Assembly (NCBI GenBank): GCA_963514095.1
Contig: OY741277.1
Location: 6,477,409-6,541,408, forward strand
Reading direction: 5' to 3'
Length of the DNA: 64,000 nucleotides
Origin: Eutrigla gurnardus
Lineage: Eukaryota; Chordata; Actinopteri; Perciformes; Triglidae
Shown here: in pieces, positions 61,982 through 64,000 of the stretch
Position numbering within the stretch: position 1 is the first letter of the stretch
How the letters are laid out: each line of letters opens with the position of its first letter
Translations under genes and position numbers: made by a program
Notes under the pieces: generated by a model
Told to the model about the DNA's origin: nothing
Database searches by the model: none
What the model saw: the letters and a program-made list of their open reading frames with translations, nothing else

Positions 61982-63699
61982 TCCACCCATTTAGAACCCC
62001 CACAACACTGTCGGACTCACGATGGGAAAAAAAGATTCAAACAGTGAAATAGTTTTAATTTGTCTTGTGCATTCTTCCTCCTTTGCAAAACCTGGCACAT
62101 TACCCACAATGCAACTCGACCAATGACAGTTAGGCTGAAGATTTAGGCACATTAGTAGAAGAATGTAGCCTTGAGTCGCTAGCCTCAAGCAGACACGAGC
62201 AGCAGGCTACAGGTCTGATAAACTCTTCACCCGCAGATTTCAAATCTGTAGTCTTCAGCCCAAACCAGCGTTGCCTTGTGATGTCCCTGAAGGCAATTTA
62301 TCAGATTTCACAGAGCTCCCTCTAGTTCTACGACTATTTACATCCATAAATACAGAAGCAATCAGACTTTGTTGTGTGAAATAAGTGGAGTCTGTCTCAT
62401 CCAAACAAACCAGCCCTGGGACTTCAACCAAAAGGGACCATCCTACCATCTCTCACATGATGGCAGCCCTAAGCAGACATCTAGCAGGCGGTCTGTTATA
62501 CTGCAGAATCAGTCCGGCGGCGGCTGTGTGCGTGTGTGTGTGTGTTCTGCAGCCTCGTGACATCCTACCACCCCCCTGAGTACTGTGTTCTGTTTTCTTC
62601 ATTACAGGAATGAGGAAGAGTGAATGAAGAACGATGCAGCTGCGTACATGGAAGAAGCCTCCATCAGGTTGTGTACACATCTTGTCCATAAAGATGCAGA
62701 CAGAAAGCTGGAAAGCCCAAATGACAAATAGCAAACACAGCATGCGAGAAACCGAATGCGACTGAACAAAATTCATTATTTATCAAACTCCCCCAGTTTG
62801 TGTCAACTGTTCATCTGAATGGCGTTCTCAGGGGAGTCCATAATAAGCAGCGTGGCATTACCGCCGCACGCACTTCACTCGCGTTGCTCAGACTCAACCA
62901 GGCTGCCCTTGAAGTGCGGCCCGAGACGCAGGAGGAAAGCAGGACGTCCTCGCCTGAGGAATTATTTACGGACGACTCCGCTGAGCCGCCACATCAACAG
63001 AGAACAGACCGACTACAGTAATCACAGTATTCCCATCGGATCCAGGATCCAAGACTGAACTCATTGTCTGTGACTAATCAAATATCAACAAAAGGAAGAA
63101 ATGCTCCCAACAGTTTCGCTCATACGTCTTACGTAAATGATTGAGGATCTCTCCCTGCTTTCAGTCACAAAAGGTGGAGGTGTGGCATGACAACCGTGCT
63201 GCTTACAGGAGATTGTTATCACAAAAGACATGTATCTCACACATCTTTCCATATAATAACCTAAACAATTTGGAAGAAGAAAAAAGGAAAATACAGCACT
63301 AGTTTTTCTTAGTTTCATTGTTTTGCTCCAAAGAAGCAGGGAGGGGTTGAGTAAGGACACGCTTGTCGATTTTGTGTTAGCTTACAGTGTGTGGAGCCTG
63401 TCCTCTCTGATCTGGGAGATGGCTCTAACAGATATGGATATTTTTAATAACAAGCTGCTGTTTTTGAACTCCTTGCTGAATTCAAACCAACTTAAGAAAG
63501 AAAAGGGTTCATGTTTTGCTGCTGTGTGCCCACGTTCTCGGCGGTGCCCGTGCTCACACACTGCGGTGTGTATTTCCCCCGGGGGCGAGGACTGTTTTCA
63601 TGAAGCTGTCAAATAAAAGGTGGTGGAGAGCCGGTGAATTGCAGCAGCACTGACCGAAGCCTCGTAACCCTTAATGGGTCCCCGCAGACTGGAGTTCAC

Positions 63700-63732
63700 C
63701 TTTGGCTGTCCGACACTGTTTTCTGCCCACAT
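63700..63732 (-). CDS. Candidate st14 first coding exon B
   Basis: ATG plus ten codons (MWAENSVGQPK) ends at AAG|gtgaac in phase 0, with a good -3 A. It also joins the anchor exon in frame. It competes with candidate A and with an exon beyond the window. Confidence 0.18.
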
Positions 63733-64000
63733 CTTTTACTGGCAATTCATTCGTCTCAAACAAGACTGAATTATGTTGTTACAAGAACTGTGTGGATATT
63801 TACATAACGTATGCATGTTCAACCTACAGGTTAGGCAAAATAAGCTTTTGGCAGTTTTCACATCCTATTATCATTTTTTAAAAGCATATTTACATATTAC
63901 ACTGTAGGCCACTGTAAAAAAAAAATGTTTAGGTTCAATGTGAAGTCATCCGTTTTCACATATCTGCCTTTGTGCCGAAAGAAAGATGTTCTGTATATAA

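Larger units (their letters stand above)
58114..64000 (-). other. Probable st14 intron 1 and/or upstream DNA
   Basis: No secure exon. The downstream exon needs a phase-0 upstream partner. Two ATG-donor candidates exist (59189-59169 and 63732-63700), neither decisive. A GT-rich run lies at about 58857-58915, an L2-like tail at 59987-60211 and a 12-bp minisatellite at 61900-61981; otherwise the stretch is ordinary AT-rich sequence. Confidence 0.6.

Noticed and set aside
61704..62003. Minus-strand frame with Ser-Trp-Ser-Thr repeats
   Set aside because: Arises from the 12-bp minisatellite; no start context or homology.

Overview
The window looks like a piece of a spiny-rayed teleost genome. It carries two intron-split vertebrate genes with GT-AG junctions, many long (CA)n/(GT)n microsatellites, poly-G/poly-C runs, and two repeat types I know from fish genomes: an L2/Maui-like LINE tail ending in ATGG repeats, and a foldback MITE-like element. 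There is nothing prokaryotic or viral, and no CRISPR array or recognisable RNA gene. Every exon was assembled by eye from splice sites, reading phase and family homology; no transcript or database was consulted.

Layout. Positions 1-11.3 kb are non-coding upstream sequence. From about 11.3 to 43.9 kb the plus strand carries a kirrel3-like gene (Kin of IRRE/Neph family, an immunoglobulin-superfamily synaptic and podocyte adhesion receptor). It has 15 coding exons, 2265 nt including the stop, and a predicted protein of 754 residues. It begins with a CpG-rich 5' leader and a signal-peptide exon at 11998, followed by a 20-kb first intron; the other 14 coding exons lie between 32.0 and 42.1 kb, and a 3' UTR runs to a poly(A) signal at 43890. 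From about 44.3 to at least 58.1 kb the minus strand carries st14 (matriptase), a type II transmembrane trypsin-like protease. Eighteen coding exons join in phase to 2499 nt (832 residues plus stop): membrane anchor, SEA, two CUB, four LDLRa and a protease domain with an intact catalytic triad. Its first coding exon is not settled; two weak candidates exist at 59.2 and 63.7 kb, or it may lie off the right edge.

The two genes are tail to tail, with probable poly(A) sites only about 0.4 kb apart. They are not known to share a pathway: Kirrel proteins mediate cell-cell recognition, while matriptase is an epithelial pericellular protease. I did not find a new biological system. The most useful leads are a matriptase SEA domain lacking the serine of the usual Gly-Ser self-cleavage site, a 36-nt st14 microexon behind a C29 tract with tandem acceptors, a NAGNAG acceptor at the kirrel signal-peptide junction, a Tyr-rich and Gln/Ala-rich kirrel tail, a 12-bp minisatellite at 61.9 kb, and a few candidate regulatory patches in the large introns.
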